From Rhodosporidiobolus odoratus (Eukaryota; Basidiomycota; Microbotryomycetes; Sporidiobolales; Sporidiobolaceae): a DNA stretch of 64,000 nucleotides. Below are positions 22,918 through 34,301 of this stretch, piece after piece; positions within the stretch are counted from its first letter, which is position 1; every line of letters starts with the position of its first letter. The DNA is taken from NCBI GenBank assembly GCA_034387635.1, contig JAOANU010000005.1:620001-684000 (forward strand). Direction: 5' to 3'. Below the pieces are notes generated by a model, which worked only from the letters and a program-made list of their open reading frames with translations, did no database searches and had not been told where the DNA came from. Position numbers and translations under genes: made by a program.

Positions 22918-23250
22918 AGCGAGAATGAGAATTCGAGGTGTCTAGAAAAGATGAAAAAGGAAAAGGAAGGAGAAGAGGCGGCTCCTCCAGCCCAGACTTT
23001 GCGGTGCGGAAAATCAATGCAAGCGTCAGGACAAGCAGCATGCCAGTTTGCTAGTGCAGAGTACAACCAGAAACGGCCCCATATTACTCTACAACAGCGT
23101 CAGAGGAATGGGACAAGAACGAAAGATGCGAAGCCCCGTAGGCAACGGTGTACAACAGGTCATCAAGCGAAGGGGGACGCGGTGACGAAGCTATGTATAG
23201 AAGTGCGAAGACGAGGGGGGAAGGCGAGTGGAATACAGGGGCGACGACTT
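22918..23250. other. Spacer
   Basis: Promoter of the Vam7-like gene and 3' region of the GATA factor. No further feature seen. Confidence 0.4.
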
Positions 23251-25913
23251 TCAAGGTGGAACGCCGTTCTGAGGCGGTTGCCCTCCTGTCGAAGGCGGCC
23301 GCTGTCCCCCTCCGGCCTCTTCTGCTGCTGCCGCAGAGACGATACCGTAAGCGAGGGCGCCCCACGCCGTCTGTGCGAAAGGCGAGGGAGGTAGTGGAGC
23401 TGGTATCGCTCCGGGGTAGGAGAAGTTGGGCGGTTGCGAGGAGGGATGACCGTGGGGGTGCTGAAGTAGGGCACCGGGGTGAGGCGAGAAACCAGGTGGC
23501 AGGTAGCCAGGCGGGATGAAGCTCGGTGGTGGGAAAGGCCAGACGGGCGGGTGATGCATGACAGGGGGTCCTCCTGGCTGATTGTGCGGTTGCGCTGGCG
23601 GCGCAGGTAGAGGAGGTGGCAGCTGGAATGTAGGGGGGAGAGGCGGTAGAGACTGGAGAGTACCCGCGGGAGGGGCTGGAAGGGCATGAGGGTTGACGGC
23701 CGCCGGTTGTTCGACATGAGAGGCGACGATGAGCCCAGACGGTGATGCCGTCGGTTGGGCTGAATTGGGTGGCGCAGACGGAAGCTCGGCGTTCGGGTCG
23801 ATCGGAGGTGGCGGGGGCAGGCCAGCAGCGGCAGCAGCACTAGCGGCAGCGAGGTTCGCCTTGGCCGCAGCCGCTGCCTTCCTTTTCTGCGCCAATGAGG
23901 CGGGGCGAGGTACCTTGTGCAGCTTGTCTGTAGGCGAAGCGTACGTTCAGGGTCGTTTGTATCCGCAAACTTCGCATCCAAAATGGAAGAGCACGGGAAG
24001 AAACGCACAGTACAGCGAACAAGCGTTGCAGCAGAGTCGACCTTCGGGGTCTTTCCTCCACATGGGCGTGCTCGTCGCTCCGCAGTTGTTGCAGCTGGGA
24101 GGAACGCCGCTCGCAGCCGCTTGCGCCGCCGCCCCGTTAGACGAGCGCTTCGAGCCGTTGTTCTTGCCGAACGTCTTTGGGCGGTTCTTGCCATGCAGTT
24201 TCAGGTAAAGACCGCAGCTGCAGCAGGTCAATAGTGTCAGCGCGCGATCCGGGCCTCGAAGGTGATCTTCGTGAGGAGTAGGGCGCAGCGGGGGGAAGTG
24301 ACGAAAGATGTTGGATGGCTGGCGGAAGAGAGGAAGAACGTACGCATTACAGAGCAGCTCATCATCCGGCCCTCGCCGCCACAGCGGTGTCGTGATACTT
24401 GCGCAGTGCGAGCAGATAGGGCCATCGTGTCCTTCACTACCCTCCTCCTTCTGCTGGCGTCGTGGTCCGCTTCCGGGAAGCTGAGTCGAGTGGGGATTGC
24501 GGTTCTTCTTCCCGCCTGCGCCGAGTTTTGTGCCGCCATTCACACCATTCGACGACCCGGCCATCATATCTGCGAGGTCCAAGCCATCGGGGCAAGCGCC
24601 TTTCGTCTTCTTCTCCAGGAGGCCGGCGGTCGCTTCATCGTCCGCCTTCCTCTTGCCCTTCACCACGGACCCCAGGTCCATCATGTGGCCACCCGCCGCG
24701 CATCCGACTGTCCGTGCAGCCTCAGCGACTTCCCTCGCAGCCTGCTCCGCCATACTGACACCACCAGCATTGACCCCACATGCCTCGAACCTCGTCGCCG
24801 CGTCGCGATCAATCGCTTCGAGACTGTTCGCACGGCTCCGCATCTGAGCAAGACTCAAGCCCTCGAAAGGATCCTGCTTCGCCTCTTCCGCCGTACAGGC
24901 CTCGAGGTCCTTCCAGACGCTGTCCATCCCGTCAGGCTCAGGGGGAGGTGCCGGCGGTCCAGTCATACTCGGATCAAATTCGCCAGTCGTGGGCCCTAAC
25001 TCGAGCTCGAGTTCGCCCAGGATACTGGGTTCGGGGGATGGTGTCAAGAAGCGAGGATACGGCGCGACAACCGGTTGATACATGCCGTAGGAGGAGAAGA
25101 AGGCCGGAGGGATAGCGGTAGGCGGAGCTGACGAGAGGGCTGAAGGAAGATCTGAGAAAAGTGTGGCTGTGGGAGGCAGAGTGAATGAAGGCGAAGGGAC
25201 CGGTGCAGGAATCGGATGGTTGACAGCGGAGAGCGTTCCCATCCCGTACGTGGGTATGCCAGCGGCGGCGGCGAAAGGATCGGCCGGTGTGAGCGGAGCC
25301 GGAGTGGTGAGGGGGTAGCCGAGTGAGCTGCTCGACGGGAGGGCGGGAGGTTGCTGGGAAGGCTGCAGTGGCCGTTGTGCGTCCGCCTGCAAGACTGACG
25401 AACCGATGTTCGCAGAAAGCCCTGGATCCGAGATCAGTGCTGTCCAAGACGGGGTAGCGATGATTCGATTCTGAGGCGCGGTGGACCCAGCAGGCACTGG
25501 AGGTTGCGAGGCGGACGGTAAGGAAGAGTAGCCCCACTCGGGTGATGGGTTGAAAGCGAGGCTTTGAGGTTGCGGAGCATGAAGTACTGGGGGTTGGAAG
25601 GAAGATTGTATGGGTGGCGGAAGTGCAGGCTGCGGAGCTGGACCCGTCGAACGACTTGGAGGGAGGGCGAAAGTTGGCGGTTGGTGGACGAGCGCGGCTT
25701 GGCCGGCGGGCTATACGATTGCCGAGTCAATACCAGCTCAGGTGCAAGAGAGCGCAGGCGTACTTGAGCGGCTTGTAGGGTACTGCGCAAGAAGGCTTCC
25801 AAATCTTCTGTCGCTCGACGACTTTCGACAGCTTCAATACTCGCGCTCAAGTCGTGCGGGAAATTCTGAGGGATCGGAGGCGCATGTTGTTCGTGGCCTT
25901 GCCTTTGGTCCAT
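23251..25913 (-). CDS. GATA-type transcription factor with two zinc fingers
   Basis: The ATG at 25913 opens MDQRQGHEQHAPPIPQNF. Introns end at about 25713 (join to PAGQAALVHQPP), inside finger 1, and just after finger 2. Finger 1 is CSHC-x17-CNAC, with the last Cys supplied across an intron (LCNA|CGLYLKLHGKNRP). Finger 2 is CNNC-x17-CNAC followed by SLYYKLHKVPRP. Only about 39 residues, Ala/Ser-rich, separate the fingers, and there is no cysteine-rich block between them, unlike the SreA/Urbs1 iron regulators. The N-terminal 400 residues are Pro/Ser/Ala-rich with a KGKRKADDE stretch. The C-terminal 200 residues are very proline-rich. It should bind WGATAR sites in the nucleus; the regulon (nitrogen, iron, light or development) cannot be told from sequence. 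Confidence 0.8.
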
Positions 25914-28031
25914 GTGCCAACGCCGCCAGTAGAGATTCTCGATTCGTGATCCCTGCGGTGTCGCGTATCACAAGCAGAGTGCAGCGTGAGCGAGCGCCCC
26001 GAGGGCAGCACGGCCTCCGTGGGAGACAGAGCAGAGTGAGACAGCGCCTACCTGGTCAAAAAGCCCTCGTACTTTGCCGTTCCAAGCGTTCCAGAGTTGT
26101 TTGAGTCCTTCCCGTTCGTTTTCTCCTGGCGGAGACGAGGAGGTAGCGCCGTCGAACGAAGTCGGCTAGTAAGGCCATGCCGATAGTAGCGGGGCGATGG
26201 ATGATAGGGGAAAGCAAGGGTCAGTACCTTATGAAAGCTAGCGAGCTCCCGCCTGCCGTTCAAGCGTGCCGCCGCCACTCCACCGCCGGTAGAAAGGGTC
26301 TTCCTCCGGCAAGCCCGCCCATAGCGACACAGGCGGTGTCTGTCGCCAACGCCGCCGGCTGCCAACAGCCGACTTCCGACACTTCGCCCCTATGGTGCCG
26401 GATGCACTCGAGGTCACTATGAGAAAAGCATCATATAACTCACGTCGAGACGGACGACGAACGGGGGGCGCATGCGTTACGAACGAGCGTGCTAGAGTGG
26501 CTCGCTCGTCGGCTCGGGAAGGTCGATGTTGAAGTCGGCAACGCGAGTTGGCGGAGAGAGCGGGGGCAAGTTACAGGGCAGCGAAGAAGGGCGGCTGAGA
26601 GGCGGGCGCTGTTGATTATGCGCGAGAATTCAGCAGCCCATCTCTGTGCGGTCCTAGAGTTGTGTCAGGCGAGAACGTCGCTGTGAGGGCAACCGGTTGA
26701 GTGCTGGCTGCGTTCCCGGACAGTGAAGAGAGTGGGAAATTTGGGCGGCGTGTGCTGAATGGGTCGTACGAGTCGGTGCCCTAGGTGAGTTTTCCCTTCT
26801 GCGAGCGGCGACGTCTGGCGGGAGAAAGCGCTTGGCGGGACGAACGCGGGCAAGAAAAAGTTTGTCGAAGACGCCAAGTCAACGCCCGCTTCGGACAGCG
26901 TTCATAATCACATCGGGAGAGCGGTTCCCGAGGCCCGTCGAGCTTTCCACGGTGTGATCGGAGGAGGGATCGTGTAGTAACGGTCGCGAGCTCAAGCAGG
27001 GAAAGACGGGAAAAGCAGGAAAAATACAAATCCCGCGAGACGGAGTATGGCGCCTCCCTTCCCCTGTACGTTTGAGCGAGAGCTTCATCTTGGGAGCGAG
27101 TGCGCGCCAGCCATTGAAAGGCAAAGGTTGTGATGTGCAGAGGGCGAAGAAAGGAGCAAGGAAAGAGACAACCTGCGGCAATTGTTGGCTGGAGTGTACC
27201 AGGAGCAGATGAATGCTTCCCTACCGGGCAATTTGCTTCCGAGGCGGGACGGGGGGGGAGGGAAAGAAGTATAAGCGGCTTGAGGAAGGAAAGACAGCGA
27301 CAGCGAGCAAGGCGTCTTTTTCCTCCTTCATATCTCGTATTCCCTCCTTCACAGGTGCAGCAGGAAGCGCTGGTGGGGGGTGTATGGCGTCACTGAGAGA
27401 GCGTTTCAGCGACACAAGGAAAGGTGGCAGGAAAGCATCGGGAGAATGGCAGAAGTTGGGAAGGTTCCTCCTTTTCCCTCTTCTTTCTCACGCCTCCGCA
27501 GGCAATGTGGGAGCTTACAGAGCGCAGACAGGAGGAGAAGGGGAGACTGAGAGGTGGTGCAAGAGGGGCCGCGGTGATGTCAAGAGAGATTTGGGAAAAC
27601 GACAGAGTAGGAGAAAGGGAGGGAGAGGGGGGGGGGGGGACGCTCAAAGTGCAAATAGGGTCAGGAAAGAGAGCTAAGAAGGTGGACAGAGGGCGGTTGG
27701 CAATGCCTTTGACCGCTCTTCTTATCTGACTCTTGGTCTGGCATTCAGAGCTTGCTTGACCGGAATTTATTACAAGTGTGGTACCAACAGGGTCTCTCGC
27801 AAGCTCTGCATCCTCCCAGCCTTTCCGTGCAATCAACGGTTTCTCGCTTTGGTGACATTTCGTATTTTGAGACAGAGTCTTTCTTGCATCAAGGCTACAG
27901 ACTCGGCACTTGGCCTGCATATCTGTCCCCCTCGCCTCACCCACGAACTCCTCCTAGATAGGATGGGATAGTGCATACGTTGTTGTGTTCTGTTTGAACC
28001 CTGCCTGCCGTAGGTGTTCCCCACCTCCAGT

Positions 28032-28059
28032 CTGTTATGATTCCCAGAGATCATAACAG
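28032..28059. repeat. Perfect inverted repeat, 10-bp arms
   Basis: CTGTTATGAT at 28032-28041 and ATCATAACAG at 28050-28059 are exact reverse complements around an 8-base loop. No T-run follows. It lies within the AT-richer island. Confidence 0.8.
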
Positions 28060-28871
28060 CCGACCTGAGATTCGTAGTCAAGGCAGCACCGAAAATGCAC
28101 GGGCACGCTTGCGCCCAATACCATCGTTGTGACATGTTTGTGTTGCCCACCGCTGCGGCAGATCTGCCTACACTAATACTGTAGGCTACTATGGATGTAG
28201 TGAGCTCCAGACGTCTTACAGCAACCACACTTCCAGGCCTCCCTCCATTTCACCTGAGAAGGTCAAACAGAAACCCTTGCATGGTACTAAATAAATCACA
28301 GCCTCTCAGGCTGTACTCACAATGCCTCCTCCTGTTACCTTAGGTGGATTTTGCTGCACTCTGGTGCATGCCTCTGGAGGAGAGATGCACAGAACTACAT
28401 ACACATTTCCTGCATCAGAGAATGAAGCCACATGGTATGGGTACACACATTACATGCAAGTTCCAGCATCAAAGTGAATACAACTGTGTACACCAGAGGG
28501 GGTCAGACACCGCGAAAGAGCCAATCTTTGTCGTCCAACAATCCCCATTCACCGGACCGCCTTCTTCTTTCTGGTGTTTGCACCTCAATTTGCACTCAGT
28601 GGTAGGTACAATATCACTTGAATTTTTGGCAAGCTGTGAGAGGAGCCTAAGGGCACAAATTGCAACGAGAAGGAAACTGCGCAAGGAGAAAGTGAAATGA
28701 AGGGAAAGGACACGGGTCAGCAGACACAAAAGATAGAGTTTACAGTGTTAGCTAAGGATTGGGAGGGGATTGGGATTGAGGTTGCGACAAAGTCGATATG
28801 AGAAGGTTGAGGGGAGGTTTGAACTTGACGAGACTTGGTGTGGTGGGCGGAAGCAGGGCGAGCACTTCTCT

Positions 28872-28974
28872 CTAAGGCTCATTGCTCTCTTCTGCCGGCC
28901 AGGTTCGTTTAGTCTATCTAGAACTACTGTGTTGTATTGCAACTAAAGGCTCAATGCTCTCTTCTGCCCGCCAG
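28872..28974 (+). repeat. Direct repeat, 31-32 bp, two copies
   Basis: The copies are 28872-28902 and 28943-28974. They share CTAA(A)GGCTCA(T/A)TGCTC and TCTTCTGCC(G/C)GCCAG and are 71 bp apart, just left of the duplicated tRNA-Asn segment. Confidence 0.8.
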
Positions 28975-29377
28975 TTGCTTCTCTCGAGGGAGAAGCGCTT
29001 TCATACAGGGCACGGAGGGGGCAGAAGGGAGGCAGCAGAAGAGACAACAAGCGAGAGAACGGAGCAGTGAAAGGATAGGTTCGGGAAGAGAGGAACAACG
29101 AGCAAGGAAGGATTGTCTTTTTTCCTCCATCGTCTCGCAGTCCAGTCTGTGTCTGAGAGTACGAGCTCGCGGTATGCAGAGAGAGGCACGACATGTGCGA
29201 AAAGAAGGTCAAGTCAGAGAAAGGCACTGGGCCGGAGTGGAGGTGTGTGGACTGCATGCGGGGGAAGGCAGCAGGGGCAAAAAGTGGTGGCAGAGGAGGT
29301 GGGAGGGAAGGGCCGAAGGGGTCAAGGTTTCATCCTTTTCCCTCTTCCTCCTTCTTTTCCTCTCTTCTTCCTTTTTT

Positions 29378-29468
29378 CGACCCCGGACAGGTTCGAACTG
29401 TCGACCTCCTGATGGATGCTTGACTATTGTTAACAGTCAGACGCTCTAACCAACTGAGCTACAGGGTC
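29378..29468 (-). tRNA. tRNA-Asn (GTT) with a 17-nt intron
   Basis: Read on the minus strand: acceptor GACCCTG pairs with CGGGGTC, discriminator G. The D arm is GCTC...GAGC with A box TAGCTCAGTTGG. The anticodon stem is TCTGA/TCAGG around CTGTTA-[intron]-A. The T arm is GACAG-TTCGAAC-CTGTC (B box GTTCGAAC). The 17-nt intron sits after position 37, the usual place. Mature length is 74 nt without CCA. There is no T-run directly downstream; the first T5 on the minus strand is at 29279-29283, 95 nt away. Confidence 0.95.
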
Positions 29469-29485
29469 TTCTTGATAAGCGGGCT

Positions 29486-29871
29486 TACAGCTACTTCTGA
29501 AATGGAGCGGACTCCCTCAATTTGGCCAGTTTATTGGAGAAGGCCTTTTCTCGCTTTCTCTTCCCTTGTAGGCTTCGGGAATACTCCCATTATGCTCAGC
29601 AGAGCTCTGACTATCGTCCCTGCAAAGTACAAGTCATTTGGTCGAGATTGCGAAATCACCTCCCCAGGAGGAACTGAGGCGAAGCGGCGGAGGGAGGCGG
29701 TTCGTCAACTGCGCCCGATTGAGCTGAGTTGCTCATATGGTGTAGCTACAGAGCTGTACGTGGAATGAGTGCTTTTCCTGAAGCCTACAAGCGTAGTGAC
29801 GATGAGATAGAGCGGTTTCTAATTAACTCGCGAAATCGAGGCGAGTCCGCTCCATTTTCGAAGTGGCTGTA
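29486..29871. mobile_element. TA-flanked MITE (Tc1/mariner-like), 382 bp
   Basis: The element is 29488-29869, with TA on each side (29486-29487, 29870-29871). Inverted ends start CAGCTACTTCTGAAATGG on the left and CAGCCACTTCGAAAATGG on the right. 24 of the first 27 positions match and similarity continues to about 37 bp with one gap. The TA duplication and CAG start fit Tc1/mariner-type elements. The duplicated segment at 50491-51115 has the empty site GGGCC-TA-AAT at 50958-50959. The interior has no transposase frame, so it must be moved in trans. Confidence 0.85.
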
Positions 29872-30035
29872 AATTAACACCCACAAACACATTAGGTAAA
29901 GAACAGCCGCCACACGTATCACCGCATCCGACCTCACCAAGCGCTCCTGGCATGGGCTTCGCACCTTGCAAGCCACTCGACCGACTGTGTTGGACGGTGC
30001 TTGGCGTGTACTACAGCAAGGGAGAGCGACAGAAT

Positions 30036-31282
30036 TTGAAGCTTGATCTGTGAGCTGTCGACGGCGTCAAAGATTGCGGTTGTAGAGCGTGATTGTAGCG
30101 TGGCAAACGCTTTTACTCACCGTTCTCCTCGCAACAGGACGGTCGCTCGCCCCTACGACCGTGACGCCTACGGTCAGCGCTACGCCGACCGCCGTTAGAG
30201 ACGAAGCCGGAAACGGGAGGTCTCAGGGTTACCCTTTTGTTTAGTTTTCCCTTTGTTAGTCTCCCGGCGACGAGGTTGTAGCACCTCGTCGCTTCCTCTC
30301 TTCTTCTCTTCTTCAATCCTTTTAGGACCCCCATTCTAGCACTATTAACTTAGCAATCCAGCTTGGTTATAACCGCTAGTCTATCTACCTTGGAGCGTCG
30401 CCTGAGAGATCATCAACTTCCCTCTCTGGCGCTTCAGTGATCCCCTACACCACTCCAGTGGCCCTGATCCGAATCATGGAGGGGCAGGTGCAGCATGTGG
30501 GCTATGGAAAGTGTAGCGTGGTCTAACCCAAGGTGACCTCTGCCGTTGCTAACGCCTCGAGATGGCTCGGTGTGACAGTGGCATCCCCTTTGTGACACCA
30601 TCCTTTTCCGCGGACGCCGACAAGCGGGTCGCCTTCCATGCAAATGCGATGCTGAGCCTCAGTTTTCTTCTTTGTGCTATCTGCCCCTATCCATCGAAAG
30701 CTGCCGCTTGCCCGCCTACGCAATGTGTATATGCCTTGGTTCTCCCCCACGAGCCCCATTGATTTATGATCAAGACAGCCTGCTCCAGTCCGGACTTCAC
30801 ACAAGCAGGTCTCCCCGTCAAAGTCGCACTATTCCGTCAGCAAGGAGTTTCTCTCCGGGCCGGCCTGCTGGTTCGTCGGGACCAGCTCTTAGGGACCAGC
30901 GACGACTGAACGGAGGCTGAAAGAAGCGGCCACTAGCCGAGCGACCGTCCCACAGGCGCAGCATTCGCGGACCAGTCAAGCGACAGGCAAGATCCATTTC
31001 TCCCGAGTGGCCATGGTCCTCACCAAACGTGTACCAGGCTAGGAGCTTTGGAATAACAGCGAGAGCACAACTAAGAAACCACGCTTAGCGGGTGAGGCGC
31101 ACTGCGAAGCTGGTGGGCATGGCTGAGCCGAATTTGCGGCGAAAATATCGAAAACAGGCTAGGGTGCATGCCGGGAAACCCTGCAGTGTCTGATCTGTGC
31201 GAGATTATTCACTGCATAGCGACGATGACACAACAGGGTACCTCGAACTACAGTTTGGTACATACGGGCGTTATCGCACCTT
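30036..31282. other. Intergenic region without a supported gene
   Basis: Contains a strong hairpin at 30267-30292. No coding frame with recognisable protein was found. The right end is the 3' region of COG4. Confidence 0.4.
30267..30292. repeat. Perfect hairpin, 10-bp arms
   Basis: GCGACGAGGT (30267-30276) and ACCTCGTCGC (30283-30292) are exact complements with a 6-base loop. A pyrimidine-rich tract (CTTCCTCTCTTCTTCTC) follows on the plus strand but no clean T-run, so a terminator function is not supported. Confidence 0.75.
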
Positions 31283-34200
31283 TTACACCCGCAACGCCCA
31301 AATGCTATTGACCTCGCTCATTGTCAACCGGTTCCCGCTTGCGCTGAGCACCTCCTCCGCTTCCTCCGGGCTGTCGAGTGTGAGCAGAGTGGCGATCTGC
31401 TGAAGGCGAGAGAAGGACTCGCGGATCGAGCCGGAAGCGAAAGAGGCCTGGACGGAGAGGAAGGAGAGGATAGATCGAATGTCGCGGTCGAGGCGGAGGG
31501 CGCCGAGCTAGAAGTCGCGGGGGAGGGTCGTCAGCCGGAACTTCAAGAGGGAGGGGGGAGAGAGGGTGCAAGACGTACCTCGGTGAACTTCATGCCTCGG
31601 ATCATACTCTCCCAAGGCCGAACGAGTACGTTAACAGCAGTCGCGAAGAAGAGGTTGAAGTTCTCTTCGGTGAATGAGTCCTGTGGCAAAGATGTAAAGC
31701 AAGATGAGTCCAGTGCGATGGAGGCGTTCGAACGCAGCGGCGATCGTACCCGATACCCGCTCAGAAGACTGTCCCAACTCTTCACAAACCGTTTCCTCAC
31801 TTCGTCCCTGTACTCAGCATCCGCATAGCCATCTTCGTCCAACCTGTAGCTCACGTCCTTGTACACCTCGCTCAGCAAGGGACGTAGTCTCGGACGCAGA
31901 AGCTGGTTGAAGAGCTGCTCGAGTCCAGATTTGAGCACCGAGCGGAACTTCTCCTCCGAGTTTCGCAAGAGGGACAACGAGCTTCGGGCACGGTCGAGTT
32001 CGGTGAAGAGGAAGAAAGAGTTGGGCAGGGTGTCCGAGGCGAGGAGTTCGGAGACGAGGCGAGAAGTGTAGGAGGCAGCGGTGTCGAGGTTGTTGAGGTA
32101 TACCTACCAAGTACGTCAAGTCAGAGCACTGTGACCAACGCTTATGGCGAAGCAGAACGCGTGCGTACCATGCATATGTTCCTAGCCTCCTTCTCCTTCC
32201 TCTCCCTTTCCTCCTCCCTAGCCTTTCCTCCCATTGCCGCCATTCCTCCCATACCACCTACCCCTACTAACCCACTCGCCGCTCCAGAAGTCGCCGCTAA
32301 CTCCTTGAACGCTCCCTCCATCCTCGCTCGCCAAATCTCTGCAACGTCCCGATCCAAAGTTGCGCGAAGCTCCTTGTTCGCGGCAAAGAGGTTATCTACG
32401 TTTGATGTACTGACGGTGCGGTGAAGGGTCTTTTTTACGATGAAAAAGATGTCGTCGAGGGCGGAGGAAAGGAAGGGAGAAGAGGACAAATCGGGTTCGT
32501 CCATTTGATGTGCCTGCAAGGATCTCGTTGAATGTCAGGAGGGTGGATTGCCAGGGGGTAGGAGGGCGGCTAGGCTGGGAAGTCTAGACGTACCCGCTCA
32601 ATGGCGCTACGCAGATACCACGACTCCAGCGGAATATACACTTGCTTGAGCTGCTCAGAGATGACCTTGCCCAACTCACTGTCCTCGACTAAAGTCAAGT
32701 CAGCTTCATCTGGCGGAGGCTCGTCCGCAAGTCGCGGGGTGTTCTCCACGTCGAGCGTAGCCGTCGCAGTTGCGGCAGATGTCGAGGTAGGGGCAGGAAG
32801 AGCACGTGGGGTAGTTGTAGCCGGAGGCGTTTCGGGCTCGTCATCCTACATGCAACAAAGGTATTAATCCCGGAATGCAAGCTCCGCCCAAGACGGGGAA
32901 GCCCCCGCAAGGCGGAGGAAAACGGAGGAGTAGACGGACCTTGAGGGTGTCATACAGGAATCGCCGCAACAGCTCCCACCTCCCACTCATCATCGTCAAC
33001 TCAGTGATGATGGCGTCTGTCTCTCGCGGATCTATCTCTGCCTCAGTTCCCCGTCCGGCTGATCCTTCGAACGCTCCCTGACTCAGCAGCGGACTGGCGC
33101 CCGTTCCTAACCGCTGCTGCGCCTTCTTGAGTACCGCGACTCCGGCGAAGCTATACTCGCGCACTTCCGCGACGCGTTTCCTGATCCGCCGCTCTTCTTC
33201 CCAATTTGAAAGGACCCGCAGACCAAGGGTGTCACTTTCTGACATGAGGGAGCCAGCGACCGAAAGCATCTTGCCCTCGCCATAGTACTTTTCGACGACG
33301 GGCTGATGCTGGGACAGGATGAGGGCGATAGCCTCGAAGAGAGTGGTGAGAAGGGCGGAAAAGTGAGTCGGAGATTGACCTGGAGAGGCAAAGCGTCAGC
33401 TCGTGAAGGTGGGGGAGACAGAGATCTTGCCGCTCACTCTTGGTGCTGAGCTGCCCTGTCTTTGCCCGCACAATGCCTGTAACCCATTCTGCATAAACCT
33501 TCAGCCCTTGTTCCTCCTCTTCAAGCATCGGGAAGAGCTTGAAGAATCGGTTGATATTACTGGTGTCATTGGACTGTGCAGCCGAGCGGAAGGCGGTGAG
33601 GAAGGTTTCGAGGAGAGAGGTGCTGAGTTGATCGAGAGTAACGGTGGGTGTCGATGGAAGGTCGGACGTGGGCTGCACAGCGTCAAGGATGAGCAAAGGC
33701 GGCCTTCCAAAGGTTGGCGAGGCACTTACAACGACAGCCTCAGCAAAGCCGCTCGACACGACGGCGGCATCGATAGCCCGGGCGCGTTGTACGCAGCGAG
33801 TTGCGGCTTCCCAGTCCTGTTTCTGCACGGCCACGTCGAGGCTAGCGATAGCAGTTTTGAGGTCTTGTACAGCTTGCACCATGTCAATGCATTCTTTAAC
33901 GCGGGACTGCGGGCAGGAGACGAGGGTCTGGTCCCAAACACCTTTCCCCACTTGACGAGATACAGACGGACCTGTTCCTCATCGAGTCCTCTGACTTTTG
34001 CCCCGACCCGCTGAGCCGTCTCTGCGACAGCGCCTATCTCGCGTGCCATGTGCTCTGCCTCACCCTGTATGCCTCCAACGACCTGTTTGAGGGAATCGAG
34101 AGTTGCGAGTTGAGCGGTGAGACGACTTCTAGACGAAATGAGTTGGGTGAGGCGAGCATCGAGGGTAGACTCCTGAGCGGTGAGTGCTGAGAGATGTCGC

Positions 34201-34301
34201 TCAACATCTTGTCTGGTGAGGAACGAAGATGGGTCGACCTTTGAAGGAGGAGGAAGGGGAGGGGAAGTTGCCAGAGTAATTGACGCAGTGGACAGGGCCA
34301 T
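31283..34301 (-). CDS. COG4: Conserved oligomeric Golgi complex subunit 4
   Basis: The ATG at 34301 opens MALSTASITLATSPPLPPPS. The N-terminal part is a long helical region (RQDVERHLSALTAQESTLDA) characteristic of the lobe A tethering subunits. Later exons contain SRVKECIDMVQAVQDLKTAI, INRFFKLFPMLEEEEQGLKV and HQPVVEKYYGEGKML, the best recognised COG4 signature. The last exon ends EEVLSASGNRLTMSEVNSIW-ALRV with TAA at 31283. About ten introns and roughly 800 residues, which is the family's usual length. COG4 works with COG1-3 in retrograde intra-Golgi vesicle tethering at the cytosolic face. The start is 275 bp from that of a divergent gene. Confidence 0.88.

Larger units (their letters stand above)
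25914..29016. other. Long gene-poor region
   Basis: About 3.1 kb upstream of the GATA-factor gene without a supported coding gene. It probably begins with a long promoter or leader of that gene. It holds a G13 run (27627-27639), an AT-richer island from about 27720 to 28760 whose base composition differs from the rest of the window, a perfect 10-bp inverted repeat (28032-28059) and a 31-bp imperfect direct repeat (28872 and 28943). The AT-richer island may be an old transposon remnant; no transposase motif was found. Confidence 0.4.
29017..30035 (-). repeat. Duplicated tRNA-Asn segment, copy 1 (carries the MITE)
   Basis: This segment matches 50491-51115 at about nine bases in ten by eye, apart from the 382-bp element at 29488-29869 (plus one TA), which is missing in copy 2. 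The match covers the tRNA-Asn gene, about 360 bp on its 3' side and about 180 bp on its 5' side (ending near ...GTACTACAGCAAG). It is a segmental duplication rather than two independent tRNA genes. Confidence 0.85.

Noticed and set aside
27213..27677. 154-codon plus-strand frame with Gly/Arg/Lys-rich sequence
   Set aside because: Composition reflects purine-rich non-coding DNA including the G13 run; no motif and no splice pattern.
28943..29257. 104-codon minus-strand frame within the duplicated tRNA segment
   Set aside because: The frame is altered in the second copy, is low complexity, and lies in what would be the tRNA trailer region; it is not supported as a protein.
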